From the NCBI GenBank assembly GCA_964348095.1, contig CAYGBK010000054.1, forward strand, positions 1 through 30,450: a DNA stretch of 30,450 nucleotides, in the 5' to 3' direction. The DNA is from WVXP01 sp964348095. Lineage in GTDB: Bacteria; Desulfobacterota; BSN033; WVXP01. Of this stretch, positions 22,861 to 30,450 are shown in pieces. The notes under the pieces were generated by a model that saw only the letters and a list, made by a program, of their open reading frames with translations, did no database searches and was not told the DNA's origin. The position numbers and the translations under genes are program-made. How positions within the stretch are numbered: the first letter of the stretch is position 1; the number at the start of each line of letters is the position of its first letter.

Positions 22861-23940
22861 TCAGAAGCGTGAAAACCATTGCTGGACTGGCATCGGCGCG
22901 TTTCGCTCGCCACGGACGGCCTGGTTTCTTCCTCGGGCCTTGGCATGGTAGAGGGCCTTGTCTGCCAAAGAGATGAGAACGTTGACGGTGTCGACCTCTT
23001 TGTCGGTAGTGCCGATTCCGATGCTGACGGTGACTCTCTCTGAACCCTCCCCGTTTGATAGGCGATGATTCTCTACTATCGCTCGGAGCTTCTCTGCTAT
23101 CGTTTGTGCCCTCTCCGAAGCGGTTTCCGGCAAAATGATCGCGAATTCTTCTCCGCCATAGCGGGCCACAATATCATTCTTCCGACAGCTGGATTTCAGA
23201 ATTTGAGCAATATCTCTCAGGACAACATCTCCAGTCATATGTCCATGGTTGTCGTTAAAAGCTTTGAAGTGGTCGATGTCGACCATGAGAAGTGAGAGGG
23301 GAGTGGAATTCTTCTCCGATTCCTCAAATATGTCATTGATTTGATCCATGAAATAGCGGTGGTTATAAACGCCCGTAAGGCCATCGGTTTTGGCCAGAAC
23401 CTCTAGCTGGTGATTCGCCTCACGTAGTTTTTCAGACGTCGTATTAAGCTCATTGCCGATTTCCTTATACAAGTGCTTGATGTGCTCGAGATCGTCCACA
23501 GATGACTCCAGCTCTCTATTTCTTCTCTCAAGTTCATCTTTGGCTGTTTCCAAGGCCTTCTGCTTCTCTTGGCTTCGACGGTGAGTATCCCGGGCGAGAA
23601 TCACTCGCTTCAACCTGAATTCTGCCTCCTCTAGGCCGAACGGTTTGGGTAGGAAATCCGAGGGACCGGGGTTGATGAGTCCGTTGGACTTTTCAAGGGA
23701 CTGACCTGTAAAGATAAAGGAGATGTCTGAATCTGCTTGCTGGAGTCTCAAAATTTCTTTTGGCTGAAACAGGGAAGCTTCGGCGATGACGAGCGTGAAG
23801 TTTTCCTTCTTAATAAGACTCAGTGCTTTGGTGGGATCTTGCTCTACGGCAAAGTCGCACCCTATCCGTCCCATGAGCTGTGACAGGAGTGCCCTCGAAG
23901 GCTCTTCTCCATCGACTATGAGGATTTTTTCCTTTTTCAT
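22861..23940 (-). CDS. Receiver-GGDEF diguanylate cyclase with altered receiver
   Basis: A 359-residue signalling protein. Residues 1-120 are a receiver-like domain in which the phospho-acceptor position is Glu (E54 in LVIAEAS) and the acidic pair reads DG. It keeps Thr in FIFTGQS and Lys in LPKPF. Residues about 130-190 form a charged coiled coil. Residues 190-345 are a GGDEF domain with an intact GGEEF at 262-266, so it should make cyclic di-GMP. RKND at 253-256 is the RxxD inhibitory I-site. The Asp-to-Glu change suggests phospho-independent or constitutively 'on' signalling, which is inference. The ATG has GAGGA about 12 nt upstream. No EAL or HD-GYP partner is in the window. Confidence 0.92.
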   Translation of the reverse strand: MKKEKILIVDGEEPSRALLSQLMGRIGCDFAVEQDPTKALSLIKKENFTLVIAEASLFQPKEILRLQQADSDISFIFTGQSLEKSNGLINPGPSDFLPKPFGLEEAEFRLKRVILARDTHRRSQEKQKALETAKDELERRNRELESSVDDLEHIKHLYKEIGNELNTTSEKLREANHQLEVLAKTDGLTGVYNHRYFMDQINDIFEESEKNSTPLSLLMVDIDHFKAFNDNHGHMTGDVVLRDIAQILKSSCRKNDIVARYGGEEFAIILPETASERAQTIAEKLRAIVENHRLSNGEGSERVTVSIGIGTTDKEVDTVNVLISLADKALYHAKARGRNQAVRGERNAPMPVQQWFSRF

Positions 23941-24476
23941 GTCAGGGTTATCCTCTGCCGGATTTCAGGCCCCAGTTTCGAACGGGAGCGAGAGCTTGAT
24001 AAAGAGATCGTCTTATTAACCTATGTGCTGCTACCCTTGTTCGCCTCTTTTGGTGACGTGTCGTTGAAAGGACAGCACAGGCAGACCTAGCAAAGTTGAT
24101 GCCAGGTATGTCTGTCTGGGGTTCACGCCCCGTGCCGATTCGAATGGCGTTCAATAACGCCGAAAAGAGGGGTCCGTTCCATAGGAAAGGAGTCTATGGA
24201 GTCGGTGGAGAGATACTCCTCCACTTTCTTTCTGAGGAACTAGCTAATCGTCACTGAGAAACGCTCCTTTCGCTCTCTGAACAAAATTTCTGACCCCTTC
24301 TAAGGCTCGGTCCTTCGATCTTCCAAACTCTCCCGCCAAAGGCGGGATCAAACAGGGGAAGCTCGCCCCGTTGGGGACACTCCCTTCGCCAAGAGGGGTA
24401 ACCCCAGAAATTTCGTAATGTTCGCTCAAGGACATTTCTCAGTGACGAATGACTGTCATCGGCCTCTTCCGTCCAC
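23941..24476. other. Non-coding gap holding a palindromic element
   Basis: The gap lies between the divergent GGDEF gene and the DAO-family gene. Its right half is the repeat at 24248-24448. At about 24207-24235 GTGGAG and CTCCAC form a hairpin followed by TTTCTTTCT, which looks like a plus-strand terminator but has no evident transcript to end. I see no gene here. Confidence 0.5.
24248..24448. repeat. Palindromic repeat element, about 200 bp
   Basis: The ends are a perfect 14-bp inverted repeat, TCGTCACTGAGAAA (24248-24261) and TTTCTCAGTGACGA (24435-24448). Pairing continues with gaps through an inner AAATTTCTG (24284-24292) and CAGAAATTT (24405-24413), so each arm is about 45-50 bp. The centre has CCCGCC-AAA-GGCGGG (24332-24346) and CCCC-GTT-GGGG (24366-24376). 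There is no transposase. It differs in sequence from the element at 8192-8431. A MITE-like or structured-repeat origin is inferred. Confidence 0.65.
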
Positions 24477-24505
24477 TTGAAGATCTTACCGAAGGCCTTT
24501 ATGAT
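24477..24505 (+). promoter_or_regulatory. Promoter for the DAO-family oxidoreductase gene
   Basis: TTGAAG (24477-24482), a 17-bp spacer and TATGAT (24500-24505) give a good sigma70-like promoter, with initiation near 24512, just before the ribosome binding site of the gene at 24528. It begins about 29 bp after the palindromic element. Confidence 0.55.
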
Positions 24506-24527
24506 ACTGAAAAGGGGTAGAAGGCCA

Positions 24528-25679
24528 ATGGAAAAAGAGGCAGATGTAGTTATTGTCGGCGGTGGTATTGTGGGGGTCTCGATAGCGTATCACCTTGCCA
24601 TGAGGAAAGTGAAAAAACTCGTTCTCCTCGAGAGGGGGCATGTCGGGGAGGGATCGACTGGACTCTGCGTGGGTGGAATAAGGACGCAGTTTGCCACCGA
24701 CATCAATATCCGCTTCTCGCTGGAGAGCTTGGATTTCTGGACTCATTTCGAGGAGCTCACGGGCATTGATCCAGAGTTCAGGCAGGTCGGATATTTGTTC
24801 CTGGCCACCCACGCTGAAACATTGAATCGATTTCAATGCCATGTTCAGCGACAGCGGTCTTATGGTTTCCCAGTCGAATTACTTGAACCTCGGGAGATTC
24901 GTCGCCGGTGGACCTTCTTGCAGTGGGAAGATCTGGTAGGGGGAACTTTTTGCAGCGTTGACGGGTATGCCGGGCCTCATGAGGTCTTGACCGGGCTGGT
25001 TCGGGTGGCTCGCCAACGGGGGGTCAAGATACATGAAGAGACAGAGGTGGTTGGTCTTATTATGAGAGGCGGCAATGTGCAGGGGGTAAAGACCAAGGCT
25101 GGCGACATTAGGGCCCCGGTTGTTGTCAATGCGACAGGTCCGTGGGCGTCGGATATAGGACGGATGGCCGGTATTGAGATTCCGGTCAAGCCCATCAGGC
25201 GGCAGCTCTTTGTGACGGCTCCATTTGTTCTGTCAGATCAGGCCATTCCCCTTGTCATAGATTTTGACCGGGGTTGGTATTTCCGGCAGGAAGGAAAGGG
25301 CTTTCTTCTGTCTGGTCCGATCGACCAGGAACCGAGTTTCAGAACCACGATCGACCGGCAGGCTATGGCAGAGACCGCTGAACAGGCGATGAAACGCGTT
25401 CCAGCATTCCAAAACGCCCAGATCACTGGCGGGTGGGCAGGCTTATACGAAATCTCGCCTGATCATCATGCTATCCTCGGCCCAGTTCCAGGGTTAGAGG
25501 GGCTCATCTTGGCTAACGGCTTCAGTGGCCACGGCTTTCAACATAGCCCTGCGGTGGGAAAGGCTATCGCCGATTTCATTACAGCGGGAAGGGCCTCGAA
25601 TGACCTGTCGTTGCTCTCTATAGAGCGATTCGAAAAAGGGATGACCATCAACGAACCGCTCACCGCCTTCAAGGAGTGA
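24528..25679 (+). CDS. FAD-dependent oxidoreductase (DAO family; sarcosine/glycine oxidase-like)
   Basis: A 383-residue flavoprotein of the D-amino-acid oxidase family. The ADP-binding motif is DVVIVGGGIVGVSIAYHLA, followed by VLLERGHVGEGSTGLCVGGIRTQF, a segment typical of sarcosine oxidase beta-like subunits. VVNATGPWASDIG and GPVPGLEGLILANGFSGHGFQHSPAVGKAIADFI, the C-terminal FAD contact, are present. Likely substrates are secondary amines or amino acids such as sarcosine, dimethylglycine, proline or glycine. It may be a dehydrogenase rather than an oxidase in an anaerobe. The ATG at 24528 has AGAAGG upstream; a longer TTG-started frame would begin inside the promoter. It is a single-gene unit with no other sarcosine oxidase subunits nearby. 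Confidence 0.88.
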   Translation: MEKEADVVIVGGGIVGVSIAYHLAMRKVKKLVLLERGHVGEGSTGLCVGGIRTQFATDINIRFSLESLDFWTHFEELTGIDPEFRQVGYLFLATHAETLNRFQCHVQRQRSYGFPVELLEPREIRRRWTFLQWEDLVGGTFCSVDGYAGPHEVLTGLVRVARQRGVKIHEETEVVGLIMRGGNVQGVKTKAGDIRAPVVVNATGPWASDIGRMAGIEIPVKPIRRQLFVTAPFVLSDQAIPLVIDFDRGWYFRQEGKGFLLSGPIDQEPSFRTTIDRQAMAETAEQAMKRVPAFQNAQITGGWAGLYEISPDHHAILGPVPGLEGLILANGFSGHGFQHSPAVGKAIADFITAGRASNDLSLLSIERFEKGMTINEPLTAFKE

Positions 25680-25692
25680 GAACCAAGAAGCT

Positions 25693-25708
25693 CCTCGACA
25701 CTTCGAGG
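25693..25708. terminator. Possible hairpin terminator between convergent genes
   Basis: CCTCGA and TCGAGG pair around a 4-nt loop, 14 bp after the DAO-family stop codon, in the 136-bp gap between converging genes. No T-run follows, so this is a weak call. Confidence 0.3.
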
Positions 25709-25815
25709 TTGAAGAACCGAGGATGGGAAAAAATCTAGAAGAATTTTCGGTCTGGGATGACGAAGAAATATGTAACTATTGATAGGGCAGTCAGGTCCCG
25801 CGATTCTGACAGATC

Positions 25816-26961
25816 CTAGATGTAGTTGGCCATCATCGATTTCAGAGTCTCTTCGACATTCCCCGATCCCTTTTCATTTAGTCGGCTGATGGCCTGCCCG
25901 ACTCTGACACGGGTCCCTTCGTCTCGGAGGTCATCGAGACGGCGATACAGGCCAGCCCGTCGGCCGACTTTGAAAATCAGCCGCTCTTCAGCCGGTAGGG
26001 AGGTGTAGCGGTCAATGACGGCAAGGAGTTTGTCCTTGTCGTGGGGAAACTGGCCTTCAACCTCCTCGAGAAGGTTGAGGATGTGGTCACTTGCCAAATA
26101 GCTCTGGATGCCGTTGAGGTGTTCGATAAAGAGGCGAATTTCATGAACCACGTCATCATCGCCGAGGACTTCCATCTCACCTGATTGCACTTTATGATAG
26201 AGAGCCATGTCGGACCGGACATATAATGTTCGAAGGCGAATGTAATGGGGATTGATCTGGTTGAGCACTTTAGCTGTTTCAATGGCATGTTCCCGAGTCC
26301 ACTTCTTCCCTCCCAGGCCAGGCATCACATACTCGCTGAGAGAGATTCCTGATTTCACAACTTTTTTGCCCGCTTCCACATGTTCCTTTTCCGTGACGCC
26401 TTTTCTGATGTATGTGAGCAAGGGGTCATAACCTGTTTCAAGCCCCACATGGATCCGAGAAAGGCCTGCGTTGTAAAGGGCTTTCAATTCTTTAACGGTC
26501 TTTCGAGCCAGGCTCTTTGACCGGGCATAGCTCGTAATGCGGTTAATTGTTGGAAATTTTTCTCTCAAGTATGAGAGGACAGCGATAAGATCTTCGGTCT
26601 TCATCTGGAGGCTATTCGCATCCTGGATGAAAACCTGGGTACCTCCGAAATAGAGCCACGATGCAACCGATCGGTAGCTGTCGCTGTACCCGGAATACCG
26701 ATCAAATACGGTTCTGACCACCTCGTCGTTGACTTCACCGCCACAACCCTTGCGCCAGGACAGTTCACCTATTTCGTCGGCAATGTCCCGGGCCTTCTGG
26801 ATGTCTTCCTTGATTTCGTCAACCGATCGAATCTGGAATTTCTGCCCTTTGTAAGTGTGGCAAAATTCGCACCGGTTCCAGGGGCAATTACGAGTCGCTC
26901 GGATAAGGAGACTCTTTGCCTCACTTGGAGGACGGATTGGTCCCTGTTCAAACTCAAACAT
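25816..26961 (-). CDS. Radical SAM protein with CX4CX2C cluster motif
   Basis: A 381-residue radical SAM enzyme. The cluster motif is C26-PWNR-C31-EF-C34, that is CX4CX2C instead of the common CX3CX2C. Downstream, YFGGTQVFIQDANSLQM, ITSYARSKSL, GLSRIHVGLETGYDPLL and VMPGLGG follow the order of the Elp3/MiaB/HemN-type barrel. Extra cysteines occur in WRKGCGGE. There is no TRAM, B12-binding or SPASM-like cysteine cluster that I can see. It would cleave S-adenosylmethionine reductively; the substrate is unknown. The ATG has a strong GGAGGAAG site and an extended -10 promoter just upstream. It converges on the DAO-family gene and diverges from the transglycosylase gene. Confidence 0.88.
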   Translation of the reverse strand: MFEFEQGPIRPPSEAKSLLIRATRNCPWNRCEFCHTYKGQKFQIRSVDEIKEDIQKARDIADEIGELSWRKGCGGEVNDEVVRTVFDRYSGYSDSYRSVASWLYFGGTQVFIQDANSLQMKTEDLIAVLSYLREKFPTINRITSYARSKSLARKTVKELKALYNAGLSRIHVGLETGYDPLLTYIRKGVTEKEHVEAGKKVVKSGISLSEYVMPGLGGKKWTREHAIETAKVLNQINPHYIRLRTLYVRSDMALYHKVQSGEMEVLGDDDVVHEIRLFIEHLNGIQSYLASDHILNLLEEVEGQFPHDKDKLLAVIDRYTSLPAEERLIFKVGRRAGLYRRLDDLRDEGTRVRVGQAISRLNEKGSGNVEETLKSMMANYI

Positions 26962-26982
26962 AGAGCTTCCTCCATACGAATA

Positions 26983-26991
26983 ATCATATCA
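26983..26991 (-). promoter_or_regulatory. Extended -10 promoter for the radical SAM gene
   Basis: On the minus strand TGATATGAT carries the extended TGn and a 5/6 -10 box. Initiation near 26976 would give a short 15-nt leader that still includes the GGAGG site. No good -35 is visible. Confidence 0.4.
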
Positions 26992-27198
26992 TGGGGGAGG
27001 CGTTTTTTCATCCTCCTCCTGTCTTGCCCGCTCGAATGGGGCCAAAAGGACGTCTATCAAAGCCATGCTTTGGTCCAAATATTGCAAGAAACGTTTCCCG
27101 TCCAAGAAATCTTTTCGCCGGGCGTTCGATGAGGCGGCCAGGACGGAACCTGAACAGAGTCGTCCAAAAAAACTTGACTCTGCCTCTTTTCCAGTGAT

Positions 27199-28821
27199 AT
27201 GAAGACATCCAATATGAATAAACCTGCCAAACTGCACGGGGTTGCCTACGGTCTCATCTGCTTCTTGACGGTTTTTATGCTTTTCTCGTGCACCAGGGTG
27301 CCTCTCAAAGGAGTATCACATCAGAGTCCCCAACAACCTCCCGAGGTCAAAGCCCCTGCGGTAACAGAGGGCAGTCCGGATAAGGAGCAGACGACACTGT
27401 CATCTTCTCCAGGGACAGAGCTGGACGAGGAATGGATAGCACTGTCTTGGGAGGATACGAATGATTCACCAAACGCTCAAGAAGGAGAAACGGATGATGA
27501 TGTGCTTGCCCTGTCCGAGTTGATACACATCAGTCCCGCCGGAGAGGAAGACAAAATCGACAAGGGTGCGGGCCAGGATGATCCCAACATTGAGGTAAAA
27601 AACAATCAGGCTCCAATTGTAGAAAAGGAGGAAGAAAGCAGCGACCAGGCCCGGCTATATGATGCCATAGACTTTCTTCAAAAAGCTCAGGAGCTGTGGA
27701 AACAGGGGAATCTGGAAGAGGCAAAAGGGGCTTTGGATCATGCCTATCAATCCATACTTGAAGTTAAGGCACAGGGAGATCCTGAAATATTACAACAGGT
27801 GGATGATCTTCGTTTTCTCATATCAAAAAGGATCCTTGAGATCTATGCGTCCCGGTTTAATGGGGTCCAGGGGAATTACAATGAGATTCCCCTGGTGATG
27901 AACGATCACGTCCGTGCAGAAATAAAGAGGTTTCAAACTGAAGAGAGGGATTTTTTCCTCGAGTCCCATGCACGATCGGGCAGGTATCGTCCACTCATCT
28001 TGGAGAAGTTGGAAGAGGCGGGTCTTCCCCTCGACCTGTCCTGGCTTCCCCTTATTGAGAGTGGTTTCAAAGTAAGAGCCCTCTCTCGGTCCCGGGCCTT
28101 GGGGCTCTGGCAGTTTATTCCCTCAACGGGCTACAAGTTCGGCCTGAAGAGAAACCAGTGGATTGATGAGAGAATGGATGTGGAAAAGTCAACCGATGCG
28201 GCCATTCTCTATTTAAAAGAACTCCACGAAATTTTTGGAGATTGGACCACCGTGTTGGCAGCCTACAACTGCGGTGAAGGTACTGTCCTCAGACGGATTC
28301 GGGGGCAGTCGGTTAATTATCTCGATGATTTCTGGGATCTCTATGAAAAACTCCCCCGAGAGACGGCGCGGTATGTCCCCAGATACCTCGCTGTTCTTCA
28401 TATCATTAAGAACTCGGAGGAGTTTGGATTTCAACTCGACGGATCGGAACCTCCAATTGCCCACGAAGAAGTGGAAGTCCCCAAGCGGGTGAGGCTCCGG
28501 GACGTGGGACGACAGATAGGGGTATCAGAAACTGACCTAGTCGAACTGAACCCGGAGCTTCGATATAAGGCCACCCCGGTAGGTTACGCCCTCAAGGTTC
28601 CACAGGGAAAAGCCGAGGTACTCTTGGCCAACCTCGATAAAATTCCGCGATACAAGCCTCCCAAGAGACAGTACGTCTATCACCGGGTCAGGGGTGGTGA
28701 GACGCTCTCCCAAATAGCCAGACGATACCGAACGTCGGTCCGCTCCATTGCCAACGCCAACGGAATCATCCAGCGAAACTTCATCCGTGTTGGGCAGAAG
28801 CTGAAGATTCCGGTGCGTTAA
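27199..28821 (+). CDS. MltD-like lytic murein transglycosylase lipoprotein with LysM repeats
   Basis: A 540-residue envelope enzyme that would cleave peptidoglycan to 1,6-anhydro-muropeptides. The N-terminus is a lipoprotein signal with lipobox LFSC (C31). Residues about 35-150 are acidic and low-complexity. A helical segment follows, then the SLT domain with catalytic Glu287 in LSWLPLIESGF, ALGLWQFIPSTGYKFGL and VLAAYNCGEG. Two LysM modules end the protein, a weaker one at about 410-460 and a clear one at about 495-540 (YHRVRGGETLSQIARRY). The 27199 ATG lacks a clear ribosome site, and TTGACT (27174-27179) with TATGAA (27198-27203) overlaps it; the ATG at 27214 is an alternative. It stands alone between divergent and convergent neighbours. 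Confidence 0.9.
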   Translation: MKTSNMNKPAKLHGVAYGLICFLTVFMLFSCTRVPLKGVSHQSPQQPPEVKAPAVTEGSPDKEQTTLSSSPGTELDEEWIALSWEDTNDSPNAQEGETDDDVLALSELIHISPAGEEDKIDKGAGQDDPNIEVKNNQAPIVEKEEESSDQARLYDAIDFLQKAQELWKQGNLEEAKGALDHAYQSILEVKAQGDPEILQQVDDLRFLISKRILEIYASRFNGVQGNYNEIPLVMNDHVRAEIKRFQTEERDFFLESHARSGRYRPLILEKLEEAGLPLDLSWLPLIESGFKVRALSRSRALGLWQFIPSTGYKFGLKRNQWIDERMDVEKSTDAAILYLKELHEIFGDWTTVLAAYNCGEGTVLRRIRGQSVNYLDDFWDLYEKLPRETARYVPRYLAVLHIIKNSEEFGFQLDGSEPPIAHEEVEVPKRVRLRDVGRQIGVSETDLVELNPELRYKATPVGYALKVPQGKAEVLLANLDKIPRYKPPKRQYVYHRVRGGETLSQIARRYRTSVRSIANANGIIQRNFIRVGQKLKIPVR

Positions 28822-28967
28822 GGCCCCCTAATCGCACATATCACTGATCAGTATTCAGCACCCGGCATAATGAACCGAAATACTGGGTCCTTGAGGACCT
28901 AGGAAGACTTATCGGTGCCATCCCCTCGAAAGGTCAATACTGAACCCGGAAAAGTGACGGCAACCTA

Positions 28968-30023
28968 TTATTTGGATACAGTTCCGGTAACGAGGAGTTT
29001 GCGGTGGCCATAATAGTCGGTTGCCACATAAAGGGTGCTTAGGATTAGCGCTATCGAGAGAAAACCTCTGGCCATTGTTGTCGGGTCTTTAAGGGCAAAT
29101 AGAAAAACACCGACCCCGATGCAAAGGGGAATGATGATTGCTTGTTTGAATCGGTCCTTGATTCTCTCCTCCATGCCCATACTGGAGATCCACGTGTCGA
29201 GCCCTTGAGAGGCGAAATCGAAGGAGACAATGAAGATGGCCATCCACGACAATGCCAGCACGTAGTAAAGCATGGCCAGGGCGATAATTGGGATGAGGAA
29301 GCTACTTATCAAACGGAAGATGAGGAAGATGGGTTTCTTGTGAATTTCTACCCAGGCCGAATAGGAAACCATGAGGTATTGAAAGCCCGAGACATAGGTG
29401 AACCCAAGGATAACCATCATATAGAGAAAGGCGCTCCACTGAGGGCTGAACAGGACGCGAATAGATAGGATGTATGAGAAACAGGCAAGTGCTAAGAAAA
29501 CCCGGTGGGAGATACTCCGTTTTCGAATCAGGCTAATAATCGCGATCACCACAGTAAAAAACACGGGGAGTGAAAAGAGAAATATGACCCAACCCTTGTC
29601 AGAGATCAGATGGACGAGAAGGATAAAGGCCGCGCCAGACATTTGAATCGTCGTCTTTGATTTAGCAAGCTCTGTGACGCGCAGTTCAAGTTTCCTCTGG
29701 CTAAGGAGACGGCGAAACTCCGTGATAAGAAACTCCCGGATAAAAAGAAGAACGACAGTCCACAGAGGTATATAGCCGAGGTAAATAAAAGGTATGTAGA
29801 TTACGGCGACGAAGATCTTGTCGGCAATTGGATCGAAGAAGGTCCCAAACGGGGTCGTTCCATGACGTCTCGCCAGAACGCCGTCTAGGTAATCGGTGAA
29901 TCCGAGCAGGGCGAAGAGAAAGAGGGCAACAAACTTGGCTGTCGTCTCTCCATACAGAAGGATGCAGGGAATGGGCAGACTGATTACTCGGAAGATGGTT
30001 AGCTGGTTCGCAGTAATTCTCAC
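28968..30023 (-). CDS. CDP-alcohol phosphatidyltransferase with extra C-terminal membrane domain
   Basis: A 351-residue membrane protein. Residues 1 to about 175 are a CDP-alcohol phosphatidyltransferase resembling phosphatidylglycerophosphate synthase PgsA. The catalytic motif is D44-YL-D47-G48-VL-A51-R52 ... G60-TFF-D64-PIA-D68. The stretch between AR and G has 7 residues rather than the usual 8. Residues about 175-351 add roughly six more hydrophobic helices, about doubling PgsA's normal length. I do not recognise this second domain. The GTG start has GGGGAGAG upstream. The enzyme would swap CMP of a CDP-lipid for an alcohol such as glycerol-3-phosphate. It converges on the transglycosylase gene. 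Confidence 0.87.
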   Translation of the reverse strand: MRITANQLTIFRVISLPIPCILLYGETTAKFVALFLFALLGFTDYLDGVLARRHGTTPFGTFFDPIADKIFVAVIYIPFIYLGYIPLWTVVLLFIREFLITEFRRLLSQRKLELRVTELAKSKTTIQMSGAAFILLVHLISDKGWVIFLFSLPVFFTVVIAIISLIRKRSISHRVFLALACFSYILSIRVLFSPQWSAFLYMMVILGFTYVSGFQYLMVSYSAWVEIHKKPIFLIFRLISSFLIPIIALAMLYYVLALSWMAIFIVSFDFASQGLDTWISSMGMEERIKDRFKQAIIIPLCIGVGVFLFALKDPTTMARGFLSIALILSTLYVATDYYGHRKLLVTGTVSK

Positions 30024-30340
30024 ACGTCTCTCCCCTCATATGGCCCAGGCTTTTGGTGCGTCTTTGCCCTTCCCAAGAGACCGTGGATGGAGTTTATTTT
30101 CTTATTGATGGTATGGACTTTACAAAAAGGATAAATCAATTCTTACTCCCAGGCAATGTTTTGTTTTGTCATTGTTCCAATGGTTCCTCATACAAAGAAC
30201 ATTTCCCCTCCTAGAGAGATAACACAGAGTCTGACACCGGAATTGCTGGCAGCGGTGTTTCTGAGTCTTCGGCCTTTAGAAAAGCGTCTGATTTTACATA
30301 AGATTCCCGCATTAGTGCTGAGAGATTCCCCACTTTTGAT
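30024..30340. other. Non-coding gap upstream of the window-end promoter
   Basis: This is the divergent gap between the phosphatidyltransferase start and the gene beginning at the window end. A 62-codon open frame at 30156-30344 has no ribosome site or recognisable similarity, and I treat it as chance. I see no RNA gene. Confidence 0.45.
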
Positions 30341-30369
30341 TTGACAAACCATCGTGTGATCGCTATTTT
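30341..30369 (+). promoter_or_regulatory. Sigma70-type promoter at the window end
   Basis: TTGACA (30341-30346), a 17-bp spacer and TATTTT (30364-30369) give a perfect -35, ideal spacing and a 4/6 -10. Initiation near 30376 would leave a roughly 50-nt leader to the GTG at 30427. Confidence 0.65.
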
Positions 30370-30426
30370 AGTTGGCGCATTGTAGTGTGGGTGTTTTTTG
30401 GGTGGTAGTGAGGAGGTGATCCTGGG

Positions 30427-30450
30427 GTGAGGATTCGGGTTGGGATAGTG
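30427..30450 (+). CDS. Start of a gene cut off by the window end (partial)
   Basis: A GTG at 30427 follows AGGAGGTGAT (30411-30420), a near-perfect ribosome binding site, and a good promoter. Only eight codons are visible (read as M-R-I-R-V-G-I-V), a plausible beta-strand start. Nothing can be said about its function. Confidence 0.5.

Noticed and set aside
24207..24235. GTGGAG/CTCCAC hairpin with T-rich tail as a terminator
   Set aside because: The stem is short and no plus-strand gene upstream would need it; mentioned only in the gap description.
30156..30344. 62-codon open frame as a small gene
   Set aside because: No ribosome binding site, no recognisable motif, and its end overlaps a likely promoter.
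1..30450. CRISPR array, prophage, insertion sequence or rRNA operon
   Set aside because: No regularly spaced direct repeats, phage or transposase genes, or rRNA sequence could be seen.

Overview
The window is bacterial chromosomal DNA of moderate GC. Genes are dense, sit on both strands, and are spaced by Shine-Dalgarno-led starts and sigma70-type promoters. The gene types suggest a Desulfobacterota (deltaproteobacterial) or related uncultured anaerobe. These include two unusual radical SAM proteins, an IspH-UbiA fusion, a geranylgeranyl-reductase-type flavoprotein, a DAO-type FAD oxidoreductase and a CUT1 sugar transporter. The assignment is inferred from gene content only; there is no rRNA or other marker here. 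I see no CRISPR array, prophage or intact insertion sequence.

Layout. 28-392: a minus-strand tRNA unit (tRNA-Val, tRNA-Asp) with a consensus promoter and a terminator. 491-1267: a minus-strand enoyl-CoA hydratase-family gene. 1509-5155: a tight plus-strand run of an acidic Rho_N-domain protein, a family 2 glycosyltransferase, a ParB-like protein and a spore-photoproduct-lyase-like radical SAM protein; the last three are abutting or overlapping. 5366-6982: a minus-strand pair, GT-A glycosyltransferase then stand-alone receiver. 7341-8087: a sugar nucleotidyltransferase. 8192-8431: a palindromic repeat element. 8653-9810: a geranylgeranyl-reductase-family flavoprotein.

10126-18712 is a divergent sugar-acid locus. 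The minus arm holds an SDR, an Ldh_2-family dehydrogenase, a KDPG aldolase-VOC fusion and 2-keto-3-deoxygluconate kinase. The plus arm holds a CUT1 binding protein, two permeases and a second SDR, behind a good promoter and with an almost perfect hairpin between binding protein and first permease. Together they look like uptake of a sugar or uronate, oxidation/reduction to 2-keto-3-deoxygluconate, phosphorylation and cleavage to pyruvate and glyceraldehyde-3-phosphate. The dehydratase step and the transporter ATPase are not in the window.

18988-21924: an IspH-UbiA fusion, convergent with a fosmidomycin-resistance-like MFS exporter. 22184-23940: a NudC-like Nudix hydrolase, convergent with a receiver-GGDEF diguanylate cyclase. 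24248-24448: a second palindromic element. 24528-25679: a DAO-family oxidoreductase. 25816-26961: a radical SAM protein with a CX4CX2C cluster motif. 27199-28821: an MltD-like lytic transglycosylase lipoprotein. 28968-30023: a CDP-alcohol phosphatidyltransferase with an extra membrane domain. The window ends in a promoter, a strong ribosome binding site and the first codons of another gene.

The best candidates for something undescribed are the ParB-like/SPL-like pair, whose radical SAM member lacks the thymine-dimer-repair residues, and the IspH-UbiA fusion.
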